Shown here: in pieces, positions 8,054 through 15,691 of the stretch
Layout: every line of letters starts with the position of its first letter
Position numbering within the stretch: the first letter of the stretch is position 1
Assembly: GCA_035495855.1 (NCBI GenBank)
Contig: DATJFD010000021.1
Coordinates: 1 to 47,521, forward strand
DNA length: 47,521 bases
Source of the DNA: JAHFIW01 sp035495855
GTDB taxonomy: Bacteria; Patescibacteriota; Patescibacteriia; SG8-24
Direction of reading: 5' to 3'
Program-made: the position numbers and the translations under genes
The notes under the pieces: generated by a model
What the model was told of the DNA's origin: nothing
Seen by the model: only the letters and a program-made list of their open reading frames with translations
Database searches by the model: none

Positions 8054-9436
8054 CTATCCGAAGGGCAGGTTATCGGGCAGCCCGTCGCCGTCCTCGTCGC
8101 CGCGGTTCTTCTTCTCCTGTTTGGCGATGATGGGCACGGTCGGCCAGTCATGCTCGGTCGGGAGCGAAGCCGGCGGTTCGGCCCGCTTGGCTTCCGTCTT
8201 CTTCACGAGCGGCGCCTTCACGGTGAGCATCGGGAAGTGGTAGACGGTGGCGAGCTCCTCGATGTTGAGCGGGTACGGCGGCGCCCCCTTGCCGCTGCGA
8301 TTGCGATAATTCGCGAGGATGCGGGTCTTCTTGTCGTTCTCGCTCCAGCGCTGCCAGAAATAGTCGCCCTTCGGGGTGACCGGGCCGTAGCCCTTGAAGG
8401 CGTTCATGTTGATGGCCGAGAACTGGCTCATGGCGCCCTTGAGCTGGGACATGCGGCCCTTGTTGAAGACGTTGCGGCGGCCGACGTAGACCACGCGCAT
8501 CTTGCACATGAAACCGACCTTGGCGAGCTTTTCCTGGATCTTCTCGAGCACCTTGCGCTCGCCCGGCGACAGCGTGCCGATCTTCGGGGTCTCCGGCTTG
8601 GCGGGCTTCGCGGGCTCGCCGGCGCCGTGCACGATCTCGGTGGCGACGGCCAAAGGGACGTCGATGAGATAGTCGACGAGGCCCTTCTTCGCGACCTTCT
8701 TCTTGCCCATGATCTTATCGACGACCTCCTCGCCCTTCTTCTGCCATGATTCATCGACGGGCGTGACGCGGATCTGCATCCACAGCTGCTCGCCGCGCTT
8801 CAGGCTGCTCATCACCTCGAGGATGGCCGAGGTCGGGTCCTTGAAGGTCTGCTCCTCCGCGCCGGTGTGCTCGAACTCCTCGAAGGTCCGGATGGGGTAC
8901 GCGCCGGGCTTCTTAAGGACGAACTCGGTGCCGAAGCAATCCCATTCCGGGTCCGGGTAGCGGCGCGGGACCTTGTCGGTGTAGTCCTGCACCTCGCTGA
9001 TCTCCGCTTCCGGATACTGCGCGTAGATGGACGACTCGACGAGGTCGCGGAACTTCTTCGGACAATGGATCAGGTACTGCACGTAGCCGTCGACCGAGAC
9101 GAGCTCGAAACTGAAGGACGGATTGAACTTGCCGGTCCAATACTTCTCGTACCAGTCGAGACCGGAGTAGGCGCCCGAAAGATGCGTGAAGATCTGCTCG
9201 GCGGCCTTCGGCGTCTGCTCGTTGTTCCTCGGGATGTCGATCGCCAGCATCACGTAGGACAACGTGGCGGCGTACTTGTCCTGGCGCGATTGGACCCACA
9301 GGAGCCAGAAGCCCTGGATGAGCACGATGAGAACGGGGATCCAGCCGCCGTCCAGAAAAATGCGCGCCAAAAGCAGGGGGAACGGGAGGGCCCCCAACTG
9401 CACGAAATAGTCCCAATTGATCTGGATGCTGGGCAT
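8054..9436 (-). CDS. Conserved membrane-anchored partner of the TraD-like ATPase
   Basis: This 460-residue protein has one or two N-terminal hydrophobic segments (about 13-50), then a large soluble region without catalytic motifs I recognise. The C-terminus DEDGDGLPDNLPFG resembles a thrombospondin-type-3/EF-hand-like calcium loop (DxDxDG). It precedes the TraD-like ATPase in the same direction, separated only by the octamer element. I believe this pairing is common in CPR genomes, from memory and unchecked. It plausibly anchors or regulates the ATPase. A good promoter lies at 9492-9520. Confidence 0.7.
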   Translation of the reverse strand: MPSIQINWDYFVQLGALPFPLLLARIFLDGGWIPVLIVLIQGFWLLWVQSRQDKYAATLSYVMLAIDIPRNNEQTPKAAEQIFTHLSGAYSGLDWYEKYWTGKFNPSFSFELVSVDGYVQYLIHCPKKFRDLVESSIYAQYPEAEISEVQDYTDKVPRRYPDPEWDCFGTEFVLKKPGAYPIRTFEEFEHTGAEEQTFKDPTSAILEVMSSLKRGEQLWMQIRVTPVDESWQKKGEEVVDKIMGKKKVAKKGLVDYLIDVPLAVATEIVHGAGEPAKPAKPETPKIGTLSPGERKVLEKIQEKLAKVGFMCKMRVVYVGRRNVFNKGRMSQLKGAMSQFSAINMNAFKGYGPVTPKGDYFWQRWSENDKKTRILANYRNRSGKGAPPYPLNIEELATVYHFPMLTVKAPLVKKTEAKRAEPPASLPTEHDWPTVPIIAKQEKKNRGDEDGDGLPDNLPFG

Positions 9437-9491
9437 GGGCGCTCAATGGAGCGAAAAAAACCGTGCCTTTCCGCCGTGCCGTTACCTTTCC

Positions 9492-9520
9492 AGTCTAGCA
9501 GAAATAAGGCGGAAAATCAA
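9492..9520 (-). promoter_or_regulatory. Promoter of the ATPase operon
   Basis: On the reverse strand, -35 TTGATT (9520-9515), a 17-nt spacer, and extended -10 TGC-TAGACT (-10 at 9497-9492). It lies about 55 nt upstream of the 9436 start codon. Confidence 0.6.
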
Positions 9521-9576
9521 TGGCGCCTCCGCCGTTTTTTTCCGTTAAAAAAGCCCACTTTCGAAAGGGCGAAAAG

Positions 9577-9597
9577 TGCAAAGTCCAAAGTGGAAAG
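9577..9597. repeat. Single heptamer arm, TGGAAAG family
   Basis: Three phased 7-mers (TGCAAAG-type to TGGAAAG) directly abut a terminator hairpin. No clear opposite arm remains. Confidence 0.65.
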
Positions 9598-9626
9598 CGA
9601 AAAAACCGGCCCTGAAGGCCGGTTTT
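9598..9626 (-). terminator. Rho-independent terminator after the 9660-10160 gene
   Basis: On the reverse strand, an AACCGGCC/GGCCGGTT stem with loop of about 5 is followed by six Ts. It lies 34 nt past the stop codon. Confidence 0.75.
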
Positions 9627-9659
9627 CGGACGAGAAGTTTGAAATTTTGGTCGCCGCGT

Positions 9660-10160
9660 TCACTCAGGGAGCGGCGGGGCGCGGCGGCGGACCTCGAGGC
9701 AGGCGGCGAGGACGGCGAGCAGCATGAGCCCGATCGTCGCGGTGTCGAGACCCCAGATGAGGACGACGGCCAGACCGAAGGCCAGGATGCCGGCGAGCAC
9801 CTCGAGGCCGGTGTCGCCCCAGGTCTCTCCCTCCGGCCGGGCGCGCAGGCGCGCGACCATGGTGACGGACGCGGTCGGCAGCATGAAGGCCAAGGCGGCG
9901 GGGATGACGAGCCAGGAGCCCATGGCGATGCCGACGGCGATGAGAGCGCCGGAGACCAACGCCGCGACCATCGCCGTGAGCGTGGTCTCGGACCACAGGA
10001 TGACGACGGGCGTGGCGACGCTCACGGAGATCAGGGCCAGGAGGCCGGGGATGAGCGCGTACGTCTCCATGACGGCGGTCAGGCCGCAGAAGGCGAAGAA
10101 CATGACGACGGGGAGCGCGCCGACCGCGCACTGGCTGGCGATGCTGGACTTGGTGCTCAC
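9660..10160 (-). CDS. Small polytopic membrane protein, function unknown
   Basis: I start this at the GTG at 10160-10158 (166 residues) because GGAGGTTCCC stands directly before it. The longer frame upstream would be translated from repeat sequence. The protein is almost entirely hydrophobic, with about five or six predicted TM helices (near 5-30, 30-50, 55-80, 80-105, 125-160), and ends LEVRRRAPPLPE. No family recognised. An extended -10 (TGC-TACGGT, 10209-10201) lies upstream and a terminator downstream, so it is a separate transcription unit. Confidence 0.6.
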   Translation of the reverse strand: MSTKSSIASQCAVGALPVVMFFAFCGLTAVMETYALIPGLLALISVSVATPVVILWSETTLTAMVAALVSGALIAVGIAMGSWLVIPAALAFMLPTASVTMVARLRARPEGETWGDTGLEVLAGILAFGLAVVLIWGLDTATIGLMLLAVLAACLEVRRRAPPLPE

Positions 10161-10213
10161 GGGAACCTCCGGGCTGCGGGGTGAAGGAACGGAACGCGGG
10201 ACCGTAGCACGTA

Positions 10214-10318
10214 TCGAGTCGAAAGTCGAGAGTCGAAAGCTTGCCGGAGACGAAAGCGCGGGCAATGCGCCCGCGCTTCGGAACTCTCGACTTTGGACTT
10301 TCGACTTTCGACTACCTC
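10214..10318. repeat. Inverted heptamer-repeat element, GAAAGTC family
   Basis: The left arm (10214-10240) has 7-mers GAAAGTC/GAGAGTC. The right arm (about 10282-10316) mirrors them. The core is a 10-bp GC hairpin (10254-10263 with 10269-10278). The right arm supplies the stop codon of secF (10314-10312). Confidence 0.87.
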
Positions 10319-11205
10319 GAGTTCTTCTTCTGCATCACGACGAGCAAAGGCGAAGCGAGGAAGATCGACGAGTAGGTGCCGGCGACGAGACCGATGATGA
10401 GCGTGAAGGCGAAGTACTTGAGCGACTCCCCTCCCCAGATGTAGATGGCGATGAGCGGCAGACAGGCCGCGAGCGAGGTGTTGATCGAACGCGAGAGCGT
10501 CTCGTTGACGCTGCGCTCGACGATCTCCTCGAAAGCGCCGCCCGAGCGGAGCAGGTTCTCGCGGATGCGGTCGAACACCACGATGGTGTCATGCACGGAG
10601 AAGCCGAGCACGGTCAGGATGGCGGCCACGAAGGAAGAGTTCGCCTCGGCGAGGGCGAAATGCCCGAGCAGCGCGAACGCCGCGACCGGCAGCAGCACGT
10701 CGTGCATGATGCCGACGATGAGCGTCACGAGGCCGTACTTCCAGGACGCCACGGGGCGCGAGACCTTGCGGAAGGCGTAGGAGACGTAGAGCGCGATGCC
10801 GAGGAGCACGAGCGCGATGGACCAGGCGGCCTTCTTCCTGAGCTCGTCGCCGACGGTCGGGCCGACGGATTCGAAACGATGTTCGATCACGCCGCCGAAC
10901 TTCCCGTCGAGCGATTTCAGCACCTTCTGATGCGTCGGCTCGTCGAGAGTCTTGAGACGGAGGAGCATCTCCTTGTCGCCGACGGTCTGGGCGACGGATT
11001 CGCCGAGGCCCAGCTCGGAGACATCGGCGCTCACGGCGGACGGCGCGGGGCGATCGCCCTTGAACTCGACCTCCATGAGCGAGCCGCCGGTGAAGTCGAT
11101 GCCGAACTTCAGCGGATAGATGAACAGGATGGCGATGCTCGCGGCCACCAGGGCGCCCGAGACCGCGAACCAGACGTTGCGGAGCTTGATGATGGGAAGC
11201 GTCAT
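10312..11205 (-). CDS. secF: Protein translocase subunit SecF
   Basis: A 297-residue protein with the SecF plan: TM1 (about 12-32), FGIDFTGGSLMEV, an extracytoplasmic domain, then five TM helices containing GFSVHDTIVVFDRIREN and the C-terminal TM pair. With SecD it forms the proton-driven RND-type accessory of SecYEG that helps pull proteins out of the translocon. It starts 10 nt after the secD stop, in the usual secD-secF order. No Shine-Dalgarno is visible. The last codons and stop fall in a heptamer arm. Confidence 0.95.
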   Translation of the reverse strand: MTLPIIKLRNVWFAVSGALVAASIAILFIYPLKFGIDFTGGSLMEVEFKGDRPAPSAVSADVSELGLGESVAQTVGDKEMLLRLKTLDEPTHQKVLKSLDGKFGGVIEHRFESVGPTVGDELRKKAAWSIALVLLGIALYVSYAFRKVSRPVASWKYGLVTLIVGIMHDVLLPVAAFALLGHFALAEANSSFVAAILTVLGFSVHDTIVVFDRIRENLLRSGGAFEEIVERSVNETLSRSINTSLAACLPLIAIYIWGGESLKYFAFTLIIGLVAGTYSSIFLASPLLVVMQKKNSR

Positions 11206-11215
11206 AGAGGTGGGG

Positions 11216-13351
11216 CTAGTTCGCCTTGTCGGCCGCCTTCTCGGGCGCGCCGTGCAGGCCCGGCATGTACAGCCAGACGTTCTTGAGGGGTCCCCAGCCG
11301 GAGACGAGGCGGAGCAGCGTGCGGCTCACGGTGATGGCCGAGAACATCGAGACGAGCACGCCGAGCGCGAGGTTGAGCGCGAAGCCTTTGATGAGGCTCG
11401 AGCTGGTGTAGAACAGGATCGCGCAGGAGATGAGCGAGGTGAAGTTCGAGTCGCGGATGGAGTTCCAGGCGCGCTTGAAACCTTCATCGATGGCCGACTG
11501 CAGGGTGCGGCCGCGCAGCAGTTCCTCCTTCATGCGTTCGAAGATGAGCACGTTCGCGTCCACCGCCATGCCGACCGACAGGATGAAGCCGGCGATGCCG
11601 GAGAGCGACAGCGTCACGGGGATGAGCTTGTAGAGCGCGAGGTTCATCGCGGTGTAGAGGCCGAGCGCGGCGATGGCGATCAGGCCGGGCAGGCGGTAGT
11701 ACAGCAGCATGAACAGCGCGACGATGAGGAAGCCGATGAGGCCGGCCTTGAGGCTCATGTCGAGCGATTCCCTGCCGAGCGAGGCGCCGACGGACTGCTG
11801 GCTCTCGAGCGAGATCGGCACCGGCAGCGCGCCGGCGTTCAGGCGGCGGACGAGGTCCTTCGCCTCCTTGATGGTGAAGTTGCCGGAGATGACGGCGCGG
11901 CCTTCGCGGATCGGCTCCTGCACGGTCGGCACGCTGATGGGCTGGCCGTCGAGGAAGATGCCGACGGGCTTGCCGACGTTGCGCTCGGTGATCTCGCCGA
12001 ACAGCTTCTTGCCCTCGTCGTTGAACTCGAGCGAGACCTGCGGCTCGTTGGTGGTCGTCTGGAACTGGAGCGTCGCGCGCTTCAGGTTCTTGCCGGAGAG
12101 CTGCGTGTTCTTCCAGGGGTCGGGCGGCGGCAGGAAATCGGCCGCGGTCTTCGTGCGGAAGAGGATGTGGTGGAGGTGGTACTCGTAGACGGGGCGCTCG
12201 GCGCGCTTATAGATGATGTGGAAGCCGAAGTCCGTCTCGACGACGTCCGAGATCGTCCCGACCTTCATCGCGAAGGCCGCGTCCTCGAAGGGCTTGACCA
12301 TCTGGCCCGCGCCGAACCAGCCGAGGTCGCCGCCGTTCACGGCCGAGCCCTTGTCGTCGGAGCTCTCCTTGGCGAGCGTCGCGAAGTTCGCGGCCGTGGC
12401 CTTGGCCTTGAGGTCATCGATCAGCTTGCGCGCCTCGTCCTTGGTGCGCGCCTGTTCGCAGTTCTTGGCGCCCTGCCAGCAGACGAGGATGTGCGAAGCC
12501 TGGACCTCCTTGCCGCTCTCGCGCTTCTCATCGAACCGCACGACGTCGTCGCCCGTCTTGATGACGACCACTTCAGGGATGACCTTGCCGGCCGCGAGCT
12601 TGAGGCTCTCGATCTTCTGCACGGCCGGGGCCATGTCGCCGTTCGCGGGAACGAAGCCGAGGTCGCCGCCCTTGTCCTTGGTGGCGTCGTCCTGGGAACG
12701 CTCCTTGGCGAGCGCCTCGAAGTCAGCGCCCGGTTTGAGCGCGTCCTTGAGCGTCGCCCTCGCGTCGGCGAGCGCCTTGGCGTTCGTGTCCTCCAGCTTC
12801 TTCTTCTCGTCAGCGGTCAGCTCACGCGCGGGCTGGCCGTCGTTCTGTTCCTTGAACTCGAGGATCGGTGTCTCGCCGATGAGCTTGATGGCCTCGGAGA
12901 TGTCCTTCACGCCGGCGAGGTCGACGATGAGCCGCCAGGAGTCGCCCGACTTGTTGACCTGGACGACCGGTTCGGACACGCCGAACGCGTTCACGCGGCG
13001 CTCGATGACGTCGCGCACGCCGGCCATCGCCTCGGCACGCTCGCCATCGGCGATGTCCTTCATGTCGGCGACATAGACGAGGTGCGTGCCGCCCTGCAGG
13101 TCGAGTCCCAGCCGGTACGGGACGTTCCAGAAATGCGGCAAACGCGCCCACGACGGCGCTTTGGCGTCGGAGAGCTTGGCGTTGGCCTTGTCGGCCATGG
13201 CGTTCCAGTACGCCGGATGGCTGAGGTTGCCGGCGAAGAACAGGAGCGCGAGCACCAGGAACACTGCCTGGCGGACGCGGCCCCGGGGCGTCCTGGGAAC
13301 GAAGAGAGAACCGAGGAACGAACCGACGGACGAGAGTGCGGATCTGGCCAT
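11216..13351 (-). CDS. secD: Protein translocase subunit SecD with inserted parvulin-type PPIase domain(s)
   Basis: From the ATG at 13351 the protein is 711 residues (a TTG at 13369 is possible). It has TM1 (about 28-42), YRLGLDLQGGTHLVY, then the SecD C-terminal half with GIAGFILSVGMAVDANVLIFER-type TM motifs. Between them, residues about 283-384 form a canonical parvulin/rotamase segment (VQASHILV, GGDLGWF, FGFHIIYKR). A second, degenerate parvulin-like stretch is at about 199-274 (GGDLGFV). That is about 200 residues more than a normal SecD P1 region. A folding catalyst built into the extracytoplasmic face of the translocon is inferred. Cotranscribed with secF. Confidence 0.93.
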   Translation of the reverse strand: MARSALSSVGSFLGSLFVPRTPRGRVRQAVFLVLALLFFAGNLSHPAYWNAMADKANAKLSDAKAPSWARLPHFWNVPYRLGLDLQGGTHLVYVADMKDIADGERAEAMAGVRDVIERRVNAFGVSEPVVQVNKSGDSWRLIVDLAGVKDISEAIKLIGETPILEFKEQNDGQPARELTADEKKKLEDTNAKALADARATLKDALKPGADFEALAKERSQDDATKDKGGDLGFVPANGDMAPAVQKIESLKLAAGKVIPEVVVIKTGDDVVRFDEKRESGKEVQASHILVCWQGAKNCEQARTKDEARKLIDDLKAKATAANFATLAKESSDDKGSAVNGGDLGWFGAGQMVKPFEDAAFAMKVGTISDVVETDFGFHIIYKRAERPVYEYHLHHILFRTKTAADFLPPPDPWKNTQLSGKNLKRATLQFQTTTNEPQVSLEFNDEGKKLFGEITERNVGKPVGIFLDGQPISVPTVQEPIREGRAVISGNFTIKEAKDLVRRLNAGALPVPISLESQQSVGASLGRESLDMSLKAGLIGFLIVALFMLLYYRLPGLIAIAALGLYTAMNLALYKLIPVTLSLSGIAGFILSVGMAVDANVLIFERMKEELLRGRTLQSAIDEGFKRAWNSIRDSNFTSLISCAILFYTSSSLIKGFALNLALGVLVSMFSAITVSRTLLRLVSGWGPLKNVWLYMPGLHGAPEKAADKAN

Positions 13352-13419
13352 ACTGCGGTTGCGGGACAAAAAAGAAAGCGCCGCCTTCGCGAAGCGCGAA
13401 CAGTTTACCGATGGGCATC

Positions 13420-13448
13420 ATGCTAAAGCATGGTCGGAATACTTGCAA
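13420..13448 (-). promoter_or_regulatory. Promoter of secDF
   Basis: On the reverse strand, -35 TTGCAA (13448-13443), 17-nt spacer, -10 TAGCAT (13425-13420). It gives a leader of about 60 nt to the ATG at 13351. No Shine-Dalgarno is seen in that leader. Confidence 0.5.
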
Positions 13449-13473
13449 CCGGGGCCGTGATGACGGAAGAAAC

Positions 13474-13550
13474 GGGTTTCCGTTCTCCGTTCTCGGTTCT
13501 CCGTTTTCGGGGCGAGTTCGCGGAAAACCGAGAACGGGAAACGGGGAACG
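13474..13550. repeat. Inverted heptamer-repeat element, CGGTTTT family
   Basis: The left arm is CCGTTCT/CGGTTCT-type 7-mers (13478-13508) and the right arm mirrors them (13521-13550). The centre is GGGGCGAGTTCGCGG. Same unit as 4598-4666. Confidence 0.85.
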
Positions 13551-13551
13551 A

Positions 13552-13577
13552 AAAAAACGGCCCGGAGGAGGGCCGTT
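13552..13577 (-). terminator. Rho-independent terminator after the CPBP protease gene
   Basis: On the reverse strand, stem ACGGCCC/GGGCCGT with loop of 6, then seven Ts, immediately after the stop codon. Confidence 0.8.
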
Positions 13578-14087
13578 TCAGAGCTGCCGGAGGAGCAGCG
13601 CGGGGAGGAGGATGACCATGTCGAAGGTCAGATGGAACGCGAAGCTGAAGAGGAAACCGCGCACCATGCGGCGGTGGAGCCCGCCGACCTTCAGGAACAA
13701 AAGGTTCATCACGAAACCGACGACGCCCTGGCAGATCAGGACGAAACCGAGCGGCAGGCCGTTCGAGACATGCGCGGCGCCGAAGAGCGCGGCGGTGATG
13801 GCGGCCGCGGCGAGCACCGCGGTCTCGCTGCGCCCGGCGATGCGGACGACGATGGCGAGCGGGCCGAGCCGAAGGAGCTCCTCGATGAAGACGGAGAACG
13901 TGACCAGCGGGATCATCGCCCAGCCGAGCGACGTGGGGTCAAAGTGACCCTTGGCCGGCGCGGCGAGCGCGGGCGACAGCACGTTGCTCACGAAGATGCT
14001 CCAGCCGAGACAGCCGACGAGCGCGAGCGCGAAAAGCGCGGCGCCTTCGCGGAACGAACGCGGGGGCCGAAGGAGCCATTGCCACAA
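13578..14087 (-). CDS. CPBP-family intramembrane metalloprotease
   Basis: A 169-residue protein with about five TM helices and the CPBP (CAAX protease/Abi) motifs: FIEELLRLG (EExxR), ALFGAAHVSNG (FxxxH) and FHLTFDM (HxxxD). The family cleaves substrates within the membrane, including prenylated or peptide precursors; the target here is unknown. I chose the TTG start at 14087 because AGAGGTG lies 4 nt upstream. The nearby ATG at 14079 is out of frame. It stands alone between heptamer elements and has its own terminator. Confidence 0.78.
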   Translation of the reverse strand: MWQWLLRPPRSFREGAALFALALVGCLGWSIFVSNVLSPALAAPAKGHFDPTSLGWAMIPLVTFSVFIEELLRLGPLAIVVRIAGRSETAVLAAAAITAALFGAAHVSNGLPLGFVLICQGVVGFVMNLLFLKVGGLHRRMVRGFLFSFAFHLTFDMVILLPALLLRQL

Positions 14088-14129
14088 GGGGCACCTCTTT
14101 TTTCGGGGTCAAAAGAACGCTTATTTGAA

Positions 14130-14190
14130 AGTACCCAGTACACAGTAAACAGTAAACAGAAGACCTCTGTGTACTGAGTACTGGGTACTT
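14130..14190. repeat. Inverted heptamer-repeat element, CAGTAAA family
   Basis: The left arm is 7-mers such as AGTACCC and AGTAAAC (14130-14157), the apex is AGAAGACCTCTG, and the right arm is the mirror image. It is nearly the same as 2810-2880, 11 kb away. Confidence 0.88.
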
Positions 14191-14200
14191 ACACCGCACG

Positions 14201-14367
14201 AGTTCAGAGAGCAGAGAGGAAAGAAAGAACAAAGTGCAAAGGACAAAGCGAGAACAAAGAACAGAGTCGCCCTTCGTTCTTCCTGTGCCGGAAGAACCGA
14301 GACAACTCTGTTCTCTCATCTCACTTTGCACTTTGTTCTCTGCTCTCCCTCCGCACTCTGACCTCCG
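14201..14367. repeat. Inverted heptamer-repeat element, AAAGAAC family
   Basis: Long purine-rich left arm (14205-14267) and pyrimidine-rich right arm (14306-14362) in 7-nt phase (units like AAAGAAC, AGAGTCG). The centre hairpin has an 8-bp stem, GTTCTTCC/GGAAGAAC. It ends just past the rlmN stop. With the preceding element it fills the 285-nt gene-free stretch. Confidence 0.82.
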
Positions 14368-14372
14368 GTCTC

Positions 14373-15392
14373 TTACGCGGCCGTCTTCTTCTGATGCTTG
14401 TTCGCCAGCTGCCCGCAGGCGGCGTCGATGTCTTCGCCGAAGGTGATGCGGTGCGTGACCGACACGCCCTGCTTCATGAGCCGGTCCATGAACGCGGTGC
14501 GGCGGTCGAACGGCGACGAGATGAAGGCGCCGGTGGTGTGGTACTTGATGAGGTTCACGTGGTAGAGCGGATGCCGCATGATGGCCGCGAGCTCGTCCGC
14601 GACCTCCGGCGTGTCATTGAGGCCGTCGATGAGCAGATACTCGAACATCACCTTGCGACGCGTCTTGGCGACGTAAGCCTCGACCGCGGGCATGAGCTTC
14701 GAGAGCGGGTAGGCGCGGTTCACCGGCATGAGGCGCGTGCGCAGCTCGTCGTTCGGCGCGTGCAGCGAGATGGCCAGGTTCACCTGGAGCTTCTCCTCCG
14801 TCATGCGCGCGATGCCCGCGACGATGCCGCAGGTGGATATGGAGATGTGCCGCGCGCCGAGCGCGAGCCCCTTAGGATCGTTGATGACGCGCACGGCGGC
14901 CATGACGGCGTCGTAGTTGTGCATCGGCTCGCCCATGCCCATGAAGACCATGTTCGAGACGCGCTCTCCTCTTTCGTCGAGAAGCCGCGCGAAGTGGAGC
15001 ACCTGGTCGACGATCTCCTCGGTGGTGAGATTGCGCTTGAGCCCCATGGTGCCGGTCGCGCAGAAGGCGCACTTCATCGGGCAGCCGGCCTGCGAGGAGA
15101 CGCAGACGGTGTTGCGGTCGCCGTAGTGCTGCATGAGCACGGTCTCGATGACGTTGCCGTCGGCGAGCCTGAAGGCGATCTTGGTGGTGTCGCCGCGCGC
15201 GGACGAGGAACGGTTCACTTCCTCGAGCGAAGAGATCGGCACCTCGGCCGCGAGCTTCACGCGGAGCGCCTCCGACAGGGACGTCGCCTCTTCCCACGAC
15301 GAAACCAGCTGCCGGTACACGGCATCCTTCGCCTGCGCGAGTCGGTAGGGTTTTTCGGCGGCCAGGGCGGCCTCAAGCTTGGCGATGTCCAT
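14373..15392 (-). CDS. rlmN: Dual-specificity RNA methyltransferase RlmN
   Basis: A 339-residue radical SAM enzyme of normal RlmN length. The [4Fe-4S] site is C104-X3-C108-X2-C111 (GCPMKCAFCATG). FMGMGEPMHNYD, HISISTCG and SLHAPNDELR motifs follow. Cys326 (DAACGQLA) matches the C-terminal cysteine that becomes methylated in the mechanism. It methylates C2 of A2503 in 23S rRNA and A37 of some tRNAs. A good promoter (15404-15432) places the transcript start about 5 nt from the ATG, and no Shine-Dalgarno exists, so translation is probably nearly leaderless. Confidence 0.95.
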   Translation of the reverse strand: MDIAKLEAALAAEKPYRLAQAKDAVYRQLVSSWEEATSLSEALRVKLAAEVPISSLEEVNRSSSARGDTTKIAFRLADGNVIETVLMQHYGDRNTVCVSSQAGCPMKCAFCATGTMGLKRNLTTEEIVDQVLHFARLLDERGERVSNMVFMGMGEPMHNYDAVMAAVRVINDPKGLALGARHISISTCGIVAGIARMTEEKLQVNLAISLHAPNDELRTRLMPVNRAYPLSKLMPAVEAYVAKTRRKVMFEYLLIDGLNDTPEVADELAAIMRHPLYHVNLIKYHTTGAFISSPFDRRTAFMDRLMKQGVSVTHRITFGEDIDAACGQLANKHQKKTAA

Positions 15393-15403
15393 AGTGACGA
15401 TGC

Positions 15404-15432
15404 AGGATAGCGCAAAATCGGGCTTTTGGCAA
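15404..15432 (-). promoter_or_regulatory. Promoter of rlmN (near-leaderless)
   Basis: On the reverse strand, -35 TTGCCA (15432-15427), 17-nt spacer, -10 TATCCT (15409-15404). Only 11 nt separate the -10 from the ATG. Confidence 0.65.
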
Positions 15433-15446
15433 GGTGCGGACGCCCC

Positions 15447-15475
15447 TTCAAATTTCCGCGAAAAAATGCTAAGAT
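15447..15475 (+). promoter_or_regulatory. Promoter of the coiled-coil pair
   Basis: -35 TTCAAA (15447-15452), 17-nt spacer, extended -10 TGC-TAAGAT (-10 at 15470-15475). It is divergent from the rlmN promoter. Confidence 0.55.
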
Positions 15476-15490
15476 AAAGGACAAATCGCT

Positions 15491-15682
15491 ATGGCAGCCG
15501 AGCAGCGAAAATTCCCGCCGGCGTTCGCGGCCAAGGTGAAGCGCCTGGAGGCCGCCTTCGACGCGTATCTTCGCGAACTCGACCTGCTCAAGAAGGAGCG
15601 CAAGGCGCTCAAGGAAAGGTTCATGAAACGGGTCGAGTCCGGCAAGATGGACGAGATCCGCAAGCAGCTTAAGTCGATGTAA
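15491..15682 (+). CDS. Small coiled-coil protein, function unknown
   Basis: A 63-residue, strongly charged, probably all-helical protein (RELDLLKKERKALKER heptad-like stretch). AAAGGA lies 9 nt before the ATG. First gene of a two-gene unit: the next ORF starts 9 nt after its stop. No family recognised; a structural or adaptor role with the larger coiled-coil protein is possible. Confidence 0.65.
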   Translation: MAAEQRKFPPAFAAKVKRLEAAFDAYLRELDLLKKERKALKERFMKRVESGKMDEIRKQLKSM

Positions 15683-15691
15683 CGTCCCCGT

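Noticed and set aside
10161..10265. N-terminal extension of the membrane protein to 10265
   Set aside because: The added residues would be translated from heptamer repeat sequence, while a perfect Shine-Dalgarno sits before the GTG at 10160.
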